From: an uncultured Lachnospiraceae bacterium
GTDB lineage: Bacteria; Bacillota; Clostridia; Lachnospirales; Lachnospiraceae
Direction of reading: 5' to 3'
Assembly: GCA_900550285.1 (NCBI GenBank)
Contig: URRW01000004.1
Location: forward strand, 1 to 64,000
Length of the DNA: 64,000 nucleotides
Part shown: piece by piece, positions 7,272 through 15,968 of the stretch
Position numbering within the stretch: position 1 is the stretch's first letter
How the letters are laid out: every line of letters starts with the position of its first letter
Notes under the pieces: generated by a model
Database searches by the model: none
What the model saw: the letters and a program-made list of their open reading frames with translations, nothing else
Told to the model about the DNA's origin: nothing
Position numbers and translations under genes: made by a program

Positions 7272-7457
7272 ATGGCAAATTTATCCGAACTGGAACTTCA
7301 GAATCTGCGCCATTTGATCTGCGGCTACGACACGACCCACTGCAAGCTGCAGGAGTATGCGGGCTGTGCGCAGGATGAAAAGGTGAAGCAGTTTTTTGAA
7401 AAAGGGGCGAAAAACGCGATGGACAACAAGCGGACGCTGATGGAGTTTCTCAATTAA
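7272..7457 (+). CDS. small protein paired with CotF-type coat protein (61 aa)
   Basis: Helical 61-residue soluble protein (LSELELQNLRHLICGYDTTH). It begins 5-6 bases after AGGAGGAG and sits 15 bases before the CotF-like gene. Clostridial genomes often carry such two-gene pairs, a short helical partner followed by a Coat_F domain protein; by this pattern I call it spore-coat associated. A GC-rich hairpin (AGCGCCGC/GCGGCGCT, 7228-7252) precedes the ribosome binding site. Direct function is unknown. Confidence 0.65.
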   Translation: MANLSELELQNLRHLICGYDTTHCKLQEYAGCAQDEKVKQFFEKGAKNAMDNKRTLMEFLN

Positions 7458-7472
7458 AAAGGGGGATGCACA

Positions 7473-7730
7473 ATGTTTGAAGACAAGACGATGGTAGCGG
7501 ATACGCTGGCGGGCATCAACGGCGAGCTGGTGCGCTTTGGAGAGATGATTCCGCAGACGGAAAACAAGGAGCTGAAAACGACCTTAAAGCAGTTTCGTGC
7601 GGCGTGCGAACAGTCGCAGGAGGAGCTGTATCAGCTGGCGCGTGAAAAATCCTACTATGTTCCGGCGGCAAAGGCAACGCAGGAAGAGGTAGACCATGTG
7701 AAGAGTCTGTTTACCTCGGCGGCGCTGTAA
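7473..7730 (+). CDS. CotF-family spore coat protein
   Basis: 85 aa, predicted two-helix hairpin. Recognised as Coat_F family (PF07875) from the DTLAGINGELVRFGEM opening, the EQSQEELYQLAREKSYY segment and the PAAKATQEEV ending. Family members are in spore coats or similar layers of endospores. It is the second gene of a pair with 7272-7457, with AAAGGGGG before the ATG. It supports the view that the organism forms spores. A shared bidirectional terminator lies downstream at 7843-7882. Confidence 0.8.
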   Translation: MFEDKTMVADTLAGINGELVRFGEMIPQTENKELKTTLKQFRAACEQSQEELYQLAREKSYYVPAAKATQEEVDHVKSLFTSAAL

Positions 7731-7739
7731 GGGGCAGAG

Positions 7740-7842
7740 CACAGCACTGCAAGAGGTTGGCGCAACGGCTTTAGAAGTGCAGCACTGCAGCGGCTTTAGA
7801 AGCACAGCGCTGTAGCGGTGTTTAGAAGCGTTTGGAAGCGGT
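7740..7842 (+). repeat. short degenerate tandem repeats
   Basis: Three to four imperfect units of about 25 bases (pattern AGAAG, then CAGC-CTG-AGCGG, then TTT) lie between the CotF stop and the terminator. No reading frame or promoter is seen. Confidence 0.5.
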
Positions 7843-7882
7843 AAAAAAGGCGGAAAACGAAAGGTCGTTCCCCGCCTTTTTT
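7843..7882. terminator. bidirectional intrinsic terminator
   Basis: AAAAAAGGCGG pairs with CCGCCTTTTTT around an 18-base loop. The A run and T run make it work for both the CotF pair (+) and rqcH (-), whose stop codon lies at 7891. Confidence 0.8.
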
Positions 7883-7890
7883 GCCGCATA

Positions 7891-9630
7891 TCAGTCCTGC
7901 GCGAGCCGTATTCCCGAAATATCCGTGTCGATCACCATGGAATAATTGGTGTGGTAGATGACAAAGCCCGGTTTTGCGCCGGCAACTTTTTTGACGTGCT
8001 TTTTTTCAATATAGTCGATCTCGACCTTTTCCTGACCGCGTCCGGTGGAATAGTAGGCGGCAAGGCGCGCGGCGTCTTCAAAGGAAGCGTCGGGAAGCTC
8101 CCTGCCCTCCGTGCGGACGATGACGTGGGAGCCGGGACGTCCCTTGGCGTGGAACCACCAGTCGTTCCCGACGGCGAATTTAAAGGTCAGCTCTTCGTTC
8201 TGCAGGTTGTTTTTGCCTACATAAATGGAAAATCCGTCGCTGCTGATATAATGGAAGGGGCGGCTGGTGATCTTAACCTTTTTGGAGCCGCCCTTGCGGC
8301 GGATGTAGCCGCTTTCGATCAGCTCTTCCTTGATCTGGACAAGATCCTCTTCCTTTAAGGCGATGTCGAGGGCGTTCCCGATGGATTCCAGATGCTCGAT
8401 CTCTGCATGGACTTCCCGGGTAAGCTCGGTCAGCGCCTCGTTCGTGCGTTTTAATTTGTTGTACTTTTCAAAATATTTTTTGGCGTTTTCCGTGGCGGAA
8501 AGCTGCGGATCCAAAGGGATGACGGTCATTTCCCCGGTGTAGTAGTTTTCTGCCTCGAGGGATTTTGCGCCGGGGGCGGCGCTGTAGCCGTAGGTATTTA
8601 ACAGCTCGCCCCAGACGCGGTATTTGTCGCGCTTTTCCGTGTCCTTTAGCTGTTTTCGCTGAAGATCATATTTTTTGACGTTTCGCTCAAGCGCCGTGGA
8701 AACGATGCGCCGTAAGTCGGCGGAGCGCTGGCGGATGCGCGTGATCCGGTTTTTCTCCGCGTAATAGGCTTCCAGCAGGGTGGAAATGTCCGGATATTGT
8801 TTGCAGAGCGCTTCCGGATAGGAGGTCAGCGGGATGGAGGCGTATTCTGCAGGCGCACCGTTTTCATAGACGACGCAGGGGGAGAAATCCCCGCTTTTTA
8901 CCGTTTCCATCACGGCGGAAAAGGCGTTCCAGAGCGCTTCCTTGTCGGCGTCGGTGCACGCGGCGGTCGCCTGCTGCGCGTTGCCGCCCGCCCGGTAGCA
9001 GATCTCGTGGGAGACGGCGGGGGACAGGCCGGTAAATGTCGTGTAAAGCGCTTTATAGCAATCCGACGGTTTGGAAAAGACCTGATCCATGAAAAGCTGA
9101 CGGCTGGCGGTCAGCGGATCAAATTTTTCCTGCGTGTGCGGGATGAACCAGGGCTTGCCGGGAAGCACCTCGCGCACGGAGCTGACAAGCCCGGAAATGT
9201 GCTTGATGCTATCCAGGATCATGTCGTTTTCGTCGCAGAAAATGATGTTGCTGTGCTTGCCCATGATTTCGACGATGAGCTTTTTTCGGCGCAGGTCGCC
9301 CAGCTCATCCAGATGCTCCACCGTAAAGACCACGATGCGCTCCAGCCCCGGCTGGGTAATGGAAACGATCCTGCCGTTCTGGATATGCTTTCTTAAAAGC
9401 ATGCAGAAATTGGGCGCGGTCATAGGGCTTTGCTTGTTGTCCGCCGTCAGATAGATAAGGGGCAGGGAAGCGCTTGCGGAGAGGCAGAGGCGTTGCTGTC
9501 CGTTTTTTCCTTTTATAGTCAAAAGCAGTTCGTCCGGTTCCGGCTGGGCGATCTTGGAAAGCCGCCCGTCCGTGAGGACGTCCTGCAGGTCTTTTACGAT
9601 ATTTGCGATCGTGATTCCGTCAAAAGCCAT
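7891..9630 (-). CDS. rqcH: RqcH / NFACT ribosome quality control protein (fibronectin-binding family)
   Basis: 579 aa. NFACT-N domain starts MAFDGITIANIVKDL, with the DNA-glycosylase-like PxFCMLLRKHI block near residue 70; a coiled-coil middle (about 290-440) follows, then the NFACT-R domain with the GNDWWFHAKGRPGSHVI motif near residue 500. Bacterial RqcH binds obstructed 50S subunits carrying peptidyl-tRNA and recruits tRNA-Ala to add degradation tails. Older names are FbpA and Fibronectin-binding protein A. Start 9630 is preferred to 9702 because MAFDG is the conserved family start and AGAAGGA precedes it. Monocistronic. Confidence 0.93.
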   Translation of the reverse strand: MAFDGITIANIVKDLQDVLTDGRLSKIAQPEPDELLLTIKGKNGQQRLCLSASASLPLIYLTADNKQSPMTAPNFCMLLRKHIQNGRIVSITQPGLERIVVFTVEHLDELGDLRRKKLIVEIMGKHSNIIFCDENDMILDSIKHISGLVSSVREVLPGKPWFIPHTQEKFDPLTASRQLFMDQVFSKPSDCYKALYTTFTGLSPAVSHEICYRAGGNAQQATAACTDADKEALWNAFSAVMETVKSGDFSPCVVYENGAPAEYASIPLTSYPEALCKQYPDISTLLEAYYAEKNRITRIRQRSADLRRIVSTALERNVKKYDLQRKQLKDTEKRDKYRVWGELLNTYGYSAAPGAKSLEAENYYTGEMTVIPLDPQLSATENAKKYFEKYNKLKRTNEALTELTREVHAEIEHLESIGNALDIALKEEDLVQIKEELIESGYIRRKGGSKKVKITSRPFHYISSDGFSIYVGKNNLQNEELTFKFAVGNDWWFHAKGRPGSHVIVRTEGRELPDASFEDAARLAAYYSTGRGQEKVEIDYIEKKHVKKVAGAKPGFVIYHTNYSMVIDTDISGIRLAQD

Positions 9631-9705
9631 GAAGTGTTCCTTCTTTCCTGAAAAATCATTTGGTCTGTTCCCAGTATAGCAGAAGCGGCGTAAAAAACAC
9701 AATAC

Positions 9706-9734
9706 TTGACGGGAGCAGCCGGGACGATTATAAT
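9706..9734 (+). promoter_or_regulatory. promoter of the yicC operon
   Basis: TTGACG (9706-9711), a 17-base spacer, TATAAT (9729-9734). It lies 58 bases before yicC and is divergent from rqcH. Confidence 0.75.
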
Positions 9735-9792
9735 AGAGAGAACTATGGGAAGCATTGGCGCCTTATTTTCAGAGGCACGGATGGGAGAACAG

Positions 9793-10671
9793 ATGATAAA
9801 AAGCATGACGGGCTTTGGCAGATGTGAGGTCTGCGAAGACAACCGCAAATTTACGGTAGAGATGAAATCGGTCAACCACCGCTATCTGGACGTGAACTTA
9901 AAGATGCCCAAGAAGCTGAATTTCTTTGAGGCGGCGATCCGCTCTCTTTTAAAGGAATATATCCAGCGCGGCAAGGTGGATGTGTACATTACCTATGAGG
10001 ACATGGGACAGGGGCAGGCGGCTGTCCGCTACAACAGGGACGCAGCGGCGAAGTATCTGGAATATTTCAGGCAGATGGCAGAGGAGTTCGGTCTGGAAAA
10101 CGACGTCAGGCTGTCCGCCCTTGCACGGATGCCGGAGGTTTTTTCCATGGAAGAGGAAGAAACGGACGAGGAAGGCATCTGGAAGGCGCTGGAAAAGGCG
10201 GTGCGCGGCGCGGCGGAAGGCTTTGTGGATACAAGGGTGCGCGAGGGAGCCAATCTTTTGCAGGATCTTTGCGGGAAGCTGGATGAGATGCACGGGCATG
10301 TGGACTTTATCGAGGCGCGTTCCCCGCAGATCGTCGCGGAATACCGCCGCAAGCTGCTGGAACGGGTTCAGGATCTTTTGGGCGACGTCAAGGCTGACGA
10401 AGGGCGTCTTTTGACCGAAGTGACGGTGTTTGCGGATAAGGTGTGCGTGGACGAAGAGATCGTCCGCCTAAAGAGCCATATCGAGGCGACGAAAAAGACG
10501 CTGACAGACGGCGGCTGCGTCGGGCGCAAGCTGGATTTTCTGGCGCAGGAGATGAACCGTGAGGCGAACACGATTTTGTCAAAGACGACGGATCTGGAGC
10601 TGTCTGACCGGGGGATCGAACTAAAGACCCTGATCGAGAAGGTGCGCGAACAGATCCAGAATATCGAGTAA
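9793..10671 (+). CDS. yicC: YicC family endoribonuclease
   Basis: 292 aa. The family start IKSMTGFGR and the NHRYLDVNLKMP strand mark YicC_N; DUF1732 closes the protein with EMNREANTILSKTTDLELS. Family members are hexameric endoribonucleases (E. coli YicC acts on RyhB). I chose ATG 9793 over 9706 because IKSMTGFG is the universal start and GGGAGA precedes it. First gene of an operon with remA, gmk and rpoZ, an order common in Bacillota. Confidence 0.9.
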   Translation: MIKSMTGFGRCEVCEDNRKFTVEMKSVNHRYLDVNLKMPKKLNFFEAAIRSLLKEYIQRGKVDVYITYEDMGQGQAAVRYNRDAAAKYLEYFRQMAEEFGLENDVRLSALARMPEVFSMEEEETDEEGIWKALEKAVRGAAEGFVDTRVREGANLLQDLCGKLDEMHGHVDFIEARSPQIVAEYRRKLLERVQDLLGDVKADEGRLLTEVTVFADKVCVDEEIVRLKSHIEATKKTLTDGGCVGRKLDFLAQEMNREANTILSKTTDLELSDRGIELKTLIEKVREQIQNIE

Positions 10672-10684
10672 AGGCGGTCGGGCA

Positions 10685-10972
10685 TTGAGTCAGTTCATTC
10701 ATATCGGTTTCGGCAATATTGTAAACACAGATAAGATCATTGCGGTGGTAAGTCCGGAGTCCGCCCCGGTGCGCCGTCTGATCCAGAAGGCGAAGGAAGC
10801 AGGGACGGCGGTGGACGCCTCGCAGGGACGCCGGACGAAGGCGGTCCTTGTCATGGAAAACAGCCAGCTGATCTTATCGGCGCTGCTGCCGGAGACAATC
10901 GCGGCGCGGGCGCAGCTCCCGGAAGGGGCGCAGCCATCTTTGGAGGAGGAAAAACAACAGGATGAAGCATAA
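10685..10972 (+). CDS. remA: RemA-like DUF370 DNA-binding regulator (TTG start)
   Basis: 95 aa. Recognised by IGFGNIVNTDKIIAVVSPESAP and the LVMENSQLILSAL core of the DUF370/RemA family. In Bacillus subtilis RemA activates matrix and osmoprotection genes; in clostridia it is found next to gmk with unknown targets. The start codon is TTG at 10685, 13 bases after yicC. Its last 11 bases overlap gmk, suggesting translational coupling. The C-terminal tail is acidic and Gln-rich. Confidence 0.85.
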   Translation: MSQFIHIGFGNIVNTDKIIAVVSPESAPVRRLIQKAKEAGTAVDASQGRRTKAVLVMENSQLILSALLPETIAARAQLPEGAQPSLEEEKQQDEA

Positions 10973-11597
10973 AGGGTTATTGATCGTCATATCCGGATTT
11001 TCCGGCGTGGGCAAGGGTACCCTTGTGAAAAGGCTTGTGGAGAGCTATGACAATTACGCGCTGTCCGTTTCGATGACGACGAGAGCGCCCCGGGACGGGG
11101 AAAAAGACGGCGTTTCCTATTTTTTTGTGGATAAGGAGACGTTTGAGGAGACGATCGCGCGCGACGGGCTCGTGGAATATGCAAGCTATGTAGGAAATTA
11201 TTACGGGACCCCGAAGGCGTGGGTGGAAGAGCAGCTGGAAAGCGGCAGGGACGTCGTTTTGGAAATTGAAGTACAGGGCGCGCTGAAGGTAAAAGAGAAG
11301 TTCCCGGACGCGCTGCTTTTGTTCCTTCTGCCGCCTTCCGCAGCGGAATTAAAGCGCCGTCTGGAAAAGCGGGGTACGGAAACTGCCGAGGTGATCGCGC
11401 AGCGTTTAAAGCGGGCGCGGGAAGAGGCAGAATTTATCGGAAGCTATGATTTTATCGAGGTCAACGACGATCTGGACGCCTGCATGGGCAGGATCAACGG
11501 GATCGTTGCCGCGGCGCACGGCTGGCCGTCTCTGAATACAGAAACTATCAACACACTCAAAGAAGAGCTGGACGCTCTTGCGAAAGGAGAAATTTAA
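10962..11597 (+). CDS. gmk: guanylate kinase
   Basis: 211 aa, usual length. P-loop GFSGVGKGT near residue 12; the GMP-binding segment SMTTRAPRDGEKDGVSYFFV at about 37-56; the lid region RLEKRGTE. Converts GMP to GDP. It overlaps the end of remA by 11 bases and is followed after two bases by rpoZ, so it is mid-operon. Confidence 0.95.
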   Translation: MKHKGLLIVISGFSGVGKGTLVKRLVESYDNYALSVSMTTRAPRDGEKDGVSYFFVDKETFEETIARDGLVEYASYVGNYYGTPKAWVEEQLESGRDVVLEIEVQGALKVKEKFPDALLLFLLPPSAAELKRRLEKRGTETAEVIAQRLKRAREEAEFIGSYDFIEVNDDLDACMGRINGIVAAAHGWPSLNTETINTLKEELDALAKGEI

Positions 11598-11599
11598 AC

Positions 11600-11842
11600 A
11601 TGTTACATCCTTCTTATTCCGATCTGATGAAAGTAGTAAACAGCGAGGTTGAGCCGGGCGAGGAGAAGATCGTCAACAGCCGTTATTCCATCGTGATGGC
11701 GACTGCGAAGCGCGCAAGGCAGATCATCGGCGGACATGAGCCCATGGTAAGGGTAAAGCAGGGCGAAAAGCCGCTTTCCATCGCGGTAGAAGAGCTGCGT
11801 CAGGGCGAATTAAAGATTCTCGGGGAAGACGAGGAAGAATAA
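11600..11842 (+). CDS. rpoZ: DNA-directed RNA polymerase subunit omega
   Basis: 80 aa. Signature MLHPSYSDLMKVVNSE and the SRYSIVMATAKRARQI helix with the omega core Arg-Ala pair. Assists beta-prime folding and assembly. It follows gmk by two bases with AAAGGAG in the gmk end. The gmk-rpoZ pairing is conserved in Bacillota and supports the call. Confidence 0.93.
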   Translation: MLHPSYSDLMKVVNSEVEPGEEKIVNSRYSIVMATAKRARQIIGGHEPMVRVKQGEKPLSIAVEELRQGELKILGEDEEE

Positions 11843-11858
11843 AAACAAGGGAGAATTT

Positions 11859-13196
11859 ATGCGGATTTTATTTGTATCCCTGGGCTGCGACAAAAATCTT
11901 GTGGATACGGAGATGATGCTGGGGCTTCTGGCGGAAAAGGGCTATACCTTTACCGATGACGAAAGCGAAGCGGATGTGGCTGTGGTCAACAGCTGCTGCT
12001 TTATCAACGACGCCAAGGAAGAGAGCATCAACACCATCCTGCAGCTTGCGGAACTGAAAAAAGAAGGGCAGTTAAAGGCGCTGATCGTCTGCGGCTGTCT
12101 TGCACAGCGTTATCAGGACGAGATCCGGACGGAGATCCCGGAGGTGGACGCCATCATGGGTACGACCGCCATCGACCGCATCGTGGAGACGGTGGAGGAG
12201 GTGCTTGCCGGAAGGGGGAAGAACCATCTGGAGGACATCGACCGGCCGTGCGTTTACGGCACGCCCAGAAGCGTTACGACGGGCGGGCATTTTGCTTATC
12301 TAAAGATCGCGGAGGGCTGCAACAAGCGCTGTACCTACTGCATCATCCCGTCGGTGCGCGGCAATTACCGTTCCGTGCCGATGGATTCTCTGGTGCGGGA
12401 AGCAAAAAAGCTCGTGGAGGGCGGCGCAAAGGAGCTGATCCTTGTGGCGCAGGAGACGACCGTTTACGGCGTGGATTTATACGGCGAAAAGATGCTGCCG
12501 GAGCTTCTTCGGAAGCTCTGTGCGATCGACGGGCTTGTATGGATCCGGCTTTTGTACTGCTATCCGGAGGAGATCACAGAGGAGCTGATCCAGGTCATGA
12601 AGCAGGAGCCGAAGATCTGTCACTATCTGGATATGCCGATCCAGCACGCGTCGGATAAGATCCTTGCCAAAATGGGACGCCGCACGAGAAGGGAAGAGCT
12701 GGAGGGCATCATCGGACGGCTTCGGGAAGAGATTCCGGACATCTGCCTGCGGACGACGCTCATTTCGGGCTTCCCGGGCGAGACGGAAAAAGACCATGAG
12801 GAGCTGCTGGATTTTGTCAATCTGATGGAGTTTGACCGGCTGGGCGTATTTACCTATTCTCAGGAGGAGAACACCCCTGCGGCAGAGATGCCCGATCAGG
12901 TGGACGAAGAGGTAAAAAAAGACCGTCAGGCAGAGATCATGGAGCTGCAGCAGGACATCGCCTTTGACAAGGACGAGTCGATGGTCGGCAGGACGGTGCT
13001 GGCGATGATCGAGGGCAAGGTCGCGGATGAAAACGCCTATGTGGCGCGCACCTACCGGGACGCCCCCAACGTGGACGGCTATCTGTTCATCAACACCTCA
13101 AAAGAGCTGATGACAGGCGATTTTGTGCAGGCGAGAGTGACCGGCGCATACGAATACGATCTGATAGGAGAGTTGGAAGATGAATTTACCAAATAA
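11859..13196 (+). CDS. rimO: ribosomal protein S12 methylthiotransferase RimO
   Basis: 445 aa. The N-terminal UPF0004 domain carries three Cys (SLGCDKN, NSCCFIND, CGCLAQRY) for one 4Fe-4S cluster; the radical-SAM motif CNKRCTYC near residue 155 holds the other; a TRAM domain closes the protein. YCYPEEI and DMPIQH are RimO-typical. It methylthiolates the conserved Asp of S12. GGGAG precedes ATG 11859. It overlaps pgsA by 17 bases. Confidence 0.93.
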   Translation: MRILFVSLGCDKNLVDTEMMLGLLAEKGYTFTDDESEADVAVVNSCCFINDAKEESINTILQLAELKKEGQLKALIVCGCLAQRYQDEIRTEIPEVDAIMGTTAIDRIVETVEEVLAGRGKNHLEDIDRPCVYGTPRSVTTGGHFAYLKIAEGCNKRCTYCIIPSVRGNYRSVPMDSLVREAKKLVEGGAKELILVAQETTVYGVDLYGEKMLPELLRKLCAIDGLVWIRLLYCYPEEITEELIQVMKQEPKICHYLDMPIQHASDKILAKMGRRTRREELEGIIGRLREEIPDICLRTTLISGFPGETEKDHEELLDFVNLMEFDRLGVFTYSQEENTPAAEMPDQVDEEVKKDRQAEIMELQQDIAFDKDESMVGRTVLAMIEGKVADENAYVARTYRDAPNVDGYLFINTSKELMTGDFVQARVTGAYEYDLIGELEDEFTK

Positions 13197-13716
13197 GCTC
13201 ACGATTTTGCGTGTGATCATGATTCCGTTTTTTGTCGTGTTTATGCTGACAGGATGGGGCGGGGAGGCTTCCCGCTGGATCAGCCTTGCGATTTTTGTAG
13301 TGGCAAGCCTGACAGATCTGCTGGACGGTCATCTTGCCAGAAAACATAACCTTGTGACCAATTTCGGCAAATTTATGGATCCGCTGGCAGATAAGCTGTT
13401 GGTCTGCTCTGCCATGATCTGTCTGGTGGAGATGGGACAGCTTCCGGCATGGATCGTCATTGTGATCATCAGCCGCGAATTCATCATCAGCGGCTTCCGT
13501 CTGATCGCGTCGGACAACGGCAGGGTCATTGCGGCAAGCTACTGGGGCAAGTTTAAGACCACCTTCCAGATGGTCATGATCTGCCTGATGATCGCAAATA
13601 TCGAGGCGCTGTCTGTCGTGACGACGATCGTGATGTGGATCGCGCTCGTGCTGACGATCATTTCTCTGGTGGACTATCTTGTAAAAAATAAAGACGTGCT
13701 GGCAGATCAGCACTGA
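13180..13716 (+). CDS. pgsA: CDP-diacylglycerol--glycerol-3-phosphate 3-phosphatidyltransferase
   Basis: 178 aa integral membrane enzyme. The CDP-alcohol phosphotransferase motif is complete: DLLDGHLAR, then FGKFMDPLADK, fitting D-x2-DG-x2-AR-x8-G-x3-D-x3-D. First step of phosphatidylglycerol synthesis. The start lies inside the rimO end with GGAG before it (translational coupling). A terminator at 13722-13757 follows. Confidence 0.93.
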   Translation: MNLPNKLTILRVIMIPFFVVFMLTGWGGEASRWISLAIFVVASLTDLLDGHLARKHNLVTNFGKFMDPLADKLLVCSAMICLVEMGQLPAWIVIVIISREFIISGFRLIASDNGRVIAASYWGKFKTTFQMVMICLMIANIEALSVVTTIVMWIALVLTIISLVDYLVKNKDVLADQH

Positions 13717-13721
13717 GAAAG

Positions 13722-13757
13722 GGCGGCTCTGCTTGGAACAGGGCTGCTCATTTTTTT
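13722..13757 (+). terminator. intrinsic terminator after pgsA
   Basis: Ten-bp stem (GGCGGCTCTG with CAGGGCTGCT, including G-T wobbles) around a seven-base loop, then seven T. It may be partial, because cinA follows closely with no clear promoter of its own. Confidence 0.65.
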
Positions 13758-13792
13758 AACGGAAACCCGTTTGAGAGAAAGGGGGATTTTTG

Positions 13793-15046
13793 ATGACAGC
13801 AGAATTGATTTCTGTCGGGACAGAGATTTTAATGGGAAATATCGTAAATACAAATGCGGCGTGGCTGGCAAAGGAGTGCGCAGCGCTCGGGCTGTCGTGC
13901 TTTTATCAGAGCGTGGTCGGGGATAACACAGAGCGTTTAAGGGAGCAGATCAGGGCGGCAGCAGAGCGTTCCGACGTGGTGATCCTGACCGGAGGGCTGG
14001 GGCCTACCACCGACGATCTGACAAAGGAGACGGCGGCGCTTCTCATGGGGAAAAAGCTGGTTATGGATCCCCACAGTCTGGAACGGGTGGAAGCGTATTT
14101 TAAAGCCCGCGGCATCGAGATGACCGAGAACAACAAAAAGCAGGCGCTTGTCCCGGAAGGGGCAAAGGTGCTGGACAACGACAACGGGACTGCTCCGGGG
14201 CTGATTTTGGAGGGCGCAGAAAGCTGCGTGATCCTTCTGCCCGGCCCGCCAAACGAGATGCGCCCGCTGTTTGAAACGCAGGTAAAGCCGTATCTGAAAG
14301 CGCGCAGCCCCTTCGTTTTTTATTCCAGGACGGTAAAGCTGTGCGGCATCGGGGAGAGCAAGGCTGCTGCGATGGTGCAGGATCTGATCGACGGGCAGAA
14401 AAATCCGACGATCGCCCCTTATGCCAAAACCGGGGAAGTGCATTTTCGGGTGACGGCGCAGGCGAAGGATGAAAAAGAAGGCAAACGGCTGGTAAAGCCG
14501 GTCGTAAAGGAGCTGAAACGGCGGTTTGGCAGCGCGGTTTTTGCGACAAAAGAGGACGGCACGCTGGAAAAAGCGGTGGCGAAGCTGCTTTTGAAAAATC
14601 AGCTGACGGTTTCCTTTGCGGAATCGTGCACGGGCGGCATGATCGCAGGGCGGTTTGTGAACGTGCCCGGCGTGTCCGGCGCGTTCGGGACAGGCTATGT
14701 GACCTATTCCAATCAGGCAAAGAGAAAGCTTCTGGGCGTTAAAAAGAGCACGCTGAAGCAGTACGGGGCGGTAAGCAGCCAGACGGCAAAGGAAATGGCA
14801 GAGGGGGCGCTTGCAGCGTCCGGGGCAGATATGGCGGTTTCCGTCACAGGCATTGCAGGCCCGGACGGCGGTACGAAAGAAAAGCCGGTGGGGCTTGTCT
14901 ATATCGGCTGCTGCGTGCAGGGGCGCACCTTCGTGCGGGAATACCGCTTTTTGGGGAACCGCGAAAAGATACGGGAATCAACGGTGGCGGCAGCGCTGAC
15001 TTTTGCCAGAAGCTGCCTGCTGGAACACCTCGGTGAGAAAGGATAA
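13793..15046 (+). CDS. cinA: CinA family protein (NMN deamidase / molybdopterin-binding domain)
   Basis: 417 aa. The N-terminal MoCF-like domain begins AELISVGTEILMG and has GGLGPTTDDLTKE near residue 63; the C-terminal amidase domain has FAESCTGGMIAGRF near residue 275 and SVTGIAGPDGG. Full-length CinA proteins hydrolyse NMN and ADP-ribose. In several Firmicutes cinA is co-transcribed with recA; here a DUF3298 gene and a long palindrome separate them. ATG 13793 is preferred to TTG 13790; AAAGGGGG precedes both. Confidence 0.93.
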   Translation: MTAELISVGTEILMGNIVNTNAAWLAKECAALGLSCFYQSVVGDNTERLREQIRAAAERSDVVILTGGLGPTTDDLTKETAALLMGKKLVMDPHSLERVEAYFKARGIEMTENNKKQALVPEGAKVLDNDNGTAPGLILEGAESCVILLPGPPNEMRPLFETQVKPYLKARSPFVFYSRTVKLCGIGESKAAAMVQDLIDGQKNPTIAPYAKTGEVHFRVTAQAKDEKEGKRLVKPVVKELKRRFGSAVFATKEDGTLEKAVAKLLLKNQLTVSFAESCTGGMIAGRFVNVPGVSGAFGTGYVTYSNQAKRKLLGVKKSTLKQYGAVSSQTAKEMAEGALAASGADMAVSVTGIAGPDGGTKEKPVGLVYIGCCVQGRTFVREYRFLGNREKIRESTVAAALTFARSCLLEHLGEKG

Positions 15047-15050
15047 CAGT

Positions 15051-15959
15051 TTGGATTATCAGAGACAGGGCGGGGAAGAGCCCCGCAGAAATCAGGACGG
15101 CTATCTGATCGCGGTATGCGTCGGGATCGCGGCTTTTATGGTGCTTTTGGGACTTTCCATTTTTTTAATCCTGAGGGATGAACACACATGGCAGGCGGCG
15201 TTTTTGGAGCGCCTGCCGGAAGCTGCAGAGGATGGCGGCAAAGAAGGGGAAGGTAGCGCTTCGCAGAAGGATGCAGATCCGGAAGAAAATCAAAAAGAGG
15301 ATTACGAGCCGCTGCCTTCGGATGAATATTACCGGGAAATCACCGATTCCCTCAGGGGCGATCTGGTATACGGGATCGAATGGGCAGAGAGCGATCTGTC
15401 CAGAAAGCAGGAGGACGCTTCTTTTTATGCGCTTTATCCGCAGCTGACGGGGGACATCGCAAACCGGGAGGAGCTAAACAGCGCCATTGAGGAGGCGGCA
15501 CTGGCGTATCAGGATTACTGCCAGTTTGCCATCGAGGCAGCGGGCTTTTCCACCTGCCATGTCCAGAGCTTTGGCTATGTGACGTTTATGAGCGAGGATG
15601 TGGTCAGCATCGTGTTCGATGAGCGTATTTATTTAAATGAGACGAAAATGCCGGGGCTGTACGCGATGAATATTGACGTAAAAACCGGAACAGTCCTGAA
15701 AAATCAGGAAATGATCAATTATACAAAGGCGCTGACAAAAAAATTCCGCAGCCAGAACAGCGTCCAGAACGGCGACGAGCCGGATCTGGCGGAATGGCCC
15801 GACGAGCTGATCGGACAGCTGCTGTCCTCTGAGGCGGGCGTTGCTTTTTATACCCCTGTGGGGCTGGAGGTAGGCTTTAATTACAGCGGCGTCAACGGGA
15901 TGAGCGGCTGGGTGACTGTCACAGTCAAGGATTATGAGCAGTTTTTAAAGAAGGTCTGA
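15051..15959 (+). CDS. second membrane-anchored DUF3298-type protein (TTG start)
   Basis: About 302 aa. TTG at 15051, four bases after cinA, has GAGAAAGGA at good spacing; GTG 15033 and ATG 15003 inside cinA are alternatives. One transmembrane segment (LIAVCVGIAAFMVLLGLSIFLIL, about 17-39), an acidic linker, then an extracellular domain with LTGDIANREELNSAIEEAA and late AGVAFYTPVGLEVGF strands, resembling the RsiV-like DUF3298 fold also seen at 6261-7199. It probably shares the cinA transcript. Ligand and partner are unknown. Confidence 0.7.
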   Translation: MDYQRQGGEEPRRNQDGYLIAVCVGIAAFMVLLGLSIFLILRDEHTWQAAFLERLPEAAEDGGKEGEGSASQKDADPEENQKEDYEPLPSDEYYREITDSLRGDLVYGIEWAESDLSRKQEDASFYALYPQLTGDIANREELNSAIEEAALAYQDYCQFAIEAAGFSTCHVQSFGYVTFMSEDVVSIVFDERIYLNETKMPGLYAMNIDVKTGTVLKNQEMINYTKALTKKFRSQNSVQNGDEPDLAEWPDELIGQLLSSEAGVAFYTPVGLEVGFNYSGVNGMSGWVTVTVKDYEQFLKKV

Positions 15960-15968
15960 CACCGCCGC

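Noticed and set aside
7740..7842. CRISPR-like array
   Set aside because: Units are degenerate, about 25 bases, with no spacers; no cas genes in the window.
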